Source of the DNA: CAZQYC01 sp043746555
GTDB lineage: Bacteria; Pseudomonadota; Gammaproteobacteria; Steroidobacterales; Steroidobacteraceae
Assembly (NCBI GenBank): GCA_043746555.1
Contig: JAYTQU010000177.1
Span: 1 to 9,560, forward strand
DNA: 9,560 bases
Reading direction: 5' to 3'
Below are positions 6,213-9,560 of this stretch, piece by piece. The notes under the pieces were generated by a model. That model worked only from the letters and a program-made list of their open reading frames with translations. It was not told the DNA's origin and made no database searches. Numbering within the stretch: position 1 is the first letter of the stretch; the number at the start of each line of letters is the position of its first letter. The position numbers were made by a program, and so were the translations under genes.

Positions 6213-9200
6213 TTATTTTTTCTTTTTGGTGGAAGCCATATCGAAATCGCCAACTTCGACTTTGACGACCACGCTCTTCGGTTTCGCGCCGGATATCATT
6301 TCAATCGGTGTGCGTACGACTTTGTAGGACACTTTGTTCGGATCGATCGTCGATAATATGTCGGCGACGCGTTGCATCTCCGGCGTACCCTTGCCCATCA
6401 CTGCCGCAATCGAATCGTAGTACGCGCCGGTCCCCTGTTGAGCGATGACGCCGCCTTCGGTCTTACGTGCGCCGAGCGGGCTGGTGCCGCCCTTCGCCTC
6501 GATGATGATGACTTCGACGGCAACCTGCGTTCCGCCCTTGCCCTTGGCGTACTTGACCCACACCTGATCGAAATCGCCGGAGCGCGATGGCTTGTCGGGA
6601 TCGGTCGGATACGTTCGTTCGAAGTCCGGGAAATTCTCGCGCATGTACGCTTCGGCATGCGCTTCGCCGAGTTGGCGCGATGCTTCGTTCACTTTGGCGC
6701 CTTGCTGACCGGCGGTCACTTCATCGCCAGCGTCGCGTGCAGTGTCGCGCGCTTTGCGTGCCTTGTCGCGCTCCTTGAGTAATCCGTCGATATGTTCCTG
6801 ATCCTTCTTGCCGATCTTGAGCTTGGTAACGTCGATTTCCTCTTCGCTCTTTAGTTTGGCTGTAATGTCCGGCGTTGGATTGTCGACCAGCGTTGGGTCT
6901 TTCAAGTGACCGCTGTCCGGATTCAATCGCTGGCCATTGCGATGGCGATCGCGCAACTCCTTATCTGTAAGCGATGTGTCGGGATACATTTCCCGATACG
7001 CTTTCACGAATTCCTTTTGCGTCATCGTCTTCCAACCGTCGGGGTTCGGCCGCTTATTGGTCGGCCGCTTGTAGGTTAAATCGGGTCGCGAGTCGATGAA
7101 GTCGGGCCGATCGGTCAGTGTACCGCGCGCTTCCACTTCCGCCGTCAAGGCATGCGTCTCTTCGAGCTTGCCGCGAATTTGTTCGAGGCTTTGATAGGCG
7201 GCGTCGATCGCAGCGACACGCGGGTCGTCGGCCGCCAAATTTTTTGCTCCGTCCAATTGATTGTTCAAATCGTCGATCGCGCGTTTTTGCGCATCGGCTT
7301 CGAGTTCCAATTTGGCGCGATGCGCGGCAACTTTATCGGCGTCCGCTACGTTCGACCATTTGCTCTTGCTAGCCGCTTCCAACTTGGCGCGTTGATCGGC
7401 GAATTTGGGATCGGCAAGTTGTTCGAGATGCGCGATTTCCTCGGCAAGCACGCTCGGACCCGGCTCACCTTCAAAGCGCAGCACCGGCTTACCGTCTTCA
7501 AAACGCAAATCGGCACGCGTCTTACTCGGTCCAAACTCACCTTCGGGCGCGATTTCAACTCGCACTTCGCCGTGCGCCGCTTTGGCTCTACCGCTTAAAC
7601 GCGAGTTGACTTTTTTGCCGACCGTGTCCGCCGGACTGCCGGGGAGTGGCGCATCAAGCGGTTTGAACGTGGAGCTTGCGATACTGGTATCGGGCTTAAT
7701 TTTATTGCCCGCGTCTTTAATGGCTTGTCGGAGTTCGCCCGCGGTCGCGCCTTTTTTGACACGTAACTCGGGCGTGCCTGACGCGCCCACCACAACTTCG
7801 GTCTTCGCTCCTGGTGTCACTTCAATATCAAGTTTCGACAGATCGCCGCCTAATTTCGCGCGCTCTTCTTTCGAAACACCCGCCTGATTCAATTTGCGAT
7901 CGACGATTGCCTCTTTGCTCTTTTGATTGAGTTCCGGCGCCTTGATGGAATTTTCATCGCCAACCACTTTTTGTGCGTCGTAGTCATAGCGTGGCTTCGC
8001 GCCTTCTTCGTGGACAAATCCTCCTTGCTCCGACAAGCCGCTGATCGCTTTCTTGCGTCCTTCGAGATCCGGCAGCACGCGAGTTTCCACCGGCCCCGGA
8101 CCGCTCTTCGCACCGGTCGTACCCACATCAATCGCTGTTGAGACCACGTGCATAAACACCGCCTGCGCGGCGATTGTCGTGAACACCTGCTGAGTCGTCT
8201 CGGAAGTCTTCTTGGTCAACTCGTCGATTTCGCGCTGTAGGGAACCGCTGACTAATTCCGGATGCGCTTTATTGTTCTTCTTCAGATCTTCCAGTCTCTG
8301 TTTCTTGCGCACCAGCACATCTACATAGTTGGTGCGCAAATCGCGAACCTGTTGCAGGCCCACGGCACCCATCAACACCACGCCGCCCGCGATGGAGCCG
8401 ACCTTGATTACCCAGTACGCTGCCTTGCCCACCTTGACGACTTTTGGCGCGAGCGGCAACAGATTGAGAACCAAATCGCCGAGCGCGAGATAGGCTTTTT
8501 TGTGCTCGAAATTGTTGGTTTCGGCATCGTCTAGATTATCGGAGAGCGCCTTGCTGCCGTTGTACACCACCAGCAACGTAATTCCGATCGGCGCGGTGAC
8601 GGGAATGATCGACAACACGGTGCCGACCACGTTGACCAGCGTATCGACCGTGTCGTCGTACACCACGGATTTGACGTCTTTGGAAACCGTATCGGTGCGC
8701 TTTTGAAATTGAACGAAATCCGGCGTGGCCTGATGCGTCGTATGGTTATAGCCTTGAAACAGCACAGTCACCGTACCGAACGGATAGGCTTCGGCGACAT
8801 CGAGAAACAGCAAGCGTTGCGCCGCCTGCACGCTCTGTGCCTGTTGCGACCAGTGATAAACCTGCCGCGAGCCGCGAGCGGTGGCATCGTGAAGCGTGAT
8901 GAGAAATTCGGTACGTTTCGATCCGCTTTCGCTATCGGTCACTGCCACTTCTTTGACCGAGCAGGAAAGTTTCATTTCGGCGTCATCGACATCGCGCACG
9001 CGGCTGCTAAATTGACCGTGCGCCACCAATGCCTTGGCATCCGTCACTTTGGCGCTGGTCAATGTTGCGATTTGCTTATCGAGCTCCGCCAGTCTTTCAT
9101 CGCGCGCCTTTTCTAAATCCTCGCGCCGCGATTCGTCCTGTTTGGCTAGCAACTCGACATTGTCTTTGACGAGTTTCTTTTGCTGTTCCAAGCTATCGAT

Positions 9201-9560
9201 GAGGTCTTGATCGGTGGTGGGCTGCGCTTTGGGATCGAGTTTGCCGCGACGCATGCGCCCCAATCGATAGTCGAAGCTGCCGCCGTGATCGTAAAATTCT
9301 TCGTTCCAGCTATCCGCTTTGTCGACCAGCCCCTTATTATTCTCGTTGAACTGGCGATCGCCTTGCGGAAATTCTTCTTCGACGAGAAACGGCTCTTCGA
9401 AATATGCCGGGCGAAAGAAATTATGCTGCACGATCGCCTTGACCATGTGCGGTCCGGCACTTCTAACCGTGAAATCGAATTCGCTATCGTTGAGAATTCC
9501 CTGACTGTCTATCGGAATGTACTTCGAGTTCTCGCTGCTAACGGTTTCTGCGGTCGCTTT
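6213..9560 (-). CDS. Large toxin protein, 5'-partial, with C-terminal PD-(D/E)xK nuclease domain
   Basis: The frame is open through the right edge, so the N-terminus is outside; 38 further codons precede the internal Met at 9446, which has no ribosome-binding site. Numbering from that Met (1077 residues): 80-130 is charged coiled coil; 268-296, 345-366 and 424-440 are hydrophobic, possible membrane segments; 380-415 is coiled coil; 628-680 is a small domain with VLAEEIAHLEQLADP, like a degraded HExxH motif; 685-770 and 880-930 are charged helices; 800-850 holds GWKTMTQKEFVKAYREMYPD, a probable pre-toxin segment. Residues 930-1070 form a nuclease-like domain: SGDFDQVW (Asp958/960), IIIEAKGGTSPLG (Glu983, Lys985) and AQQGTGAYY (Gln1003/1004), the D, ExK and QxxxY pattern of restriction-endonuclease-fold toxins. 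It should cut nucleic acid in a target cell. The adjacent convergent Imm49-like gene is its likely antidote. An N-terminal delivery domain, perhaps DUF4157, is expected beyond the window but not seen. Confidence 0.8.
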   Translation of the reverse strand, partial: KATAETVSSENSKYIPIDSQGILNDSEFDFTVRSAGPHMVKAIVQHNFFRPAYFEEPFLVEEEFPQGDRQFNENNKGLVDKADSWNEEFYDHGGSFDYRLGRMRRGKLDPKAQPTTDQDLIDSLEQQKKLVKDNVELLAKQDESRREDLEKARDERLAELDKQIATLTSAKVTDAKALVAHGQFSSRVRDVDDAEMKLSCSVKEVAVTDSESGSKRTEFLITLHDATARGSRQVYHWSQQAQSVQAAQRLLFLDVAEAYPFGTVTVLFQGYNHTTHQATPDFVQFQKRTDTVSKDVKSVVYDDTVDTLVNVVGTVLSIIPVTAPIGITLLVVYNGSKALSDNLDDAETNNFEHKKAYLALGDLVLNLLPLAPKVVKVGKAAYWVIKVGSIAGGVVLMGAVGLQQVRDLRTNYVDVLVRKKQRLEDLKKNNKAHPELVSGSLQREIDELTKKTSETTQQVFTTIAAQAVFMHVVSTAIDVGTTGAKSGPGPVETRVLPDLEGRKKAISGLSEQGGFVHEEGAKPRYDYDAQKVVGDENSIKAPELNQKSKEAIVDRKLNQAGVSKEERAKLGGDLSKLDIEVTPGAKTEVVVGASGTPELRVKKGATAGELRQAIKDAGNKIKPDTSIASSTFKPLDAPLPGSPADTVGKKVNSRLSGRAKAAHGEVRVEIAPEGEFGPSKTRADLRFEDGKPVLRFEGEPGPSVLAEEIAHLEQLADPKFADQRAKLEAASKSKWSNVADADKVAAHRAKLELEADAQKRAIDDLNNQLDGAKNLAADDPRVAAIDAAYQSLEQIRGKLEETHALTAEVEARGTLTDRPDFIDSRPDLTYKRPTNKRPNPDGWKTMTQKEFVKAYREMYPDTSLTDKELRDRHRNGQRLNPDSGHLKDPTLVDNPTPDITAKLKSEEEIDVTKLKIGKKDQEHIDGLLKERDKARKARDTARDAGDEVTAGQQGAKVNEASRQLGEAHAEAYMRENFPDFERTYPTDPDKPSRSGDFDQVWVKYAKGKGGTQVAVEVIIIEAKGGTSPLGARKTEGGVIAQQGTGAYYDSIAAVMGKGTPEMQRVADILSTIDPNKVSYKVVRTPIEMISGAKPKSVVVKVEVGDFDMASTKKKK

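Noticed and set aside
6372..9116. Many long plus-strand frames opposite the giant toxin gene (for example 7152-7598, 7405-7887, 8703-9116)
   Set aside because: They are antisense to a 1077-residue conserved-looking frame, show Arg/Cys/Phe-rich composition typical of antisense translation, and match no family.
9444..9446. ATG at 9446 as the start of the giant toxin gene
   Set aside because: The frame stays open for 38 more codons to the window edge with protein-like sequence, and no ribosome-binding site precedes this ATG. The gene is treated as 5'-partial.

Overview
The window looks like accessory DNA from a proteobacterium. The CCA-encoding tRNA, the P4-type integrase remnant, the COG2513 lyase and the dienelactone hydrolase all fit a gammaproteobacterium, perhaps a Xanthomonadales-like lineage, but nothing here fixes the taxon. 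Composition is moderately GC-rich throughout. No core operon is present apart from the single tRNA gene.

Left part (1-1560): a graveyard at a tRNA gene. From left to right there is the N-terminal third of an IS4-family transposase, the N-terminal part of a P4-type tyrosine integrase on the minus strand, a putative integrase arm-site cluster, a perfect 46-bp palindrome, and an intact tRNA with a CAT anticodon on the minus strand. The palindrome ends exactly on the last base of the tRNA CCA. This is the usual geometry of an integrative element inserted at a tRNA 3' end; the element is now decayed and broken by an IS.

Middle (1556-3261): a two-gene minus-strand unit, a dienelactone-hydrolase-family protein followed 27 bp later by a PEP mutase/isocitrate lyase superfamily protein. 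The second gene carries a 144-bp MITE-like palindromic element in its 3' end. The element has 18-bp perfect terminal inverted repeats and a CTAA target duplication, and it replaces the ancestral C-terminus with 46 element-encoded codons.

Right part (3542-9560): a toxin/effector region. A minus-strand gene encodes a DUF4157 protein with an N-terminal CxC...CxxC cluster and two separate HExxH motifs, one in DUF4157 and one in a C-terminal M35/lysine-endopeptidase-like domain. Divergent to it lies a plus-strand Imm49-like immunity protein that ends in two zinc ribbons. This gene ends 4 bp from the 3' end of a very large minus-strand protein whose C-terminus is a PD-(D/E)xK (REase-fold) nuclease toxin domain. 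That frame is open to the right edge of the window, so its start is not visible. DUF4157 is a known marker of extracellular contractile injection system (eCIS) cargo. My reading is that 3542-9560 is an eCIS-type or polymorphic-toxin cargo locus holding a nuclease toxin, its tail-to-tail immunity gene and a second, metallopeptidase effector. No structural eCIS genes lie in the window, so the delivery machine is inferred.
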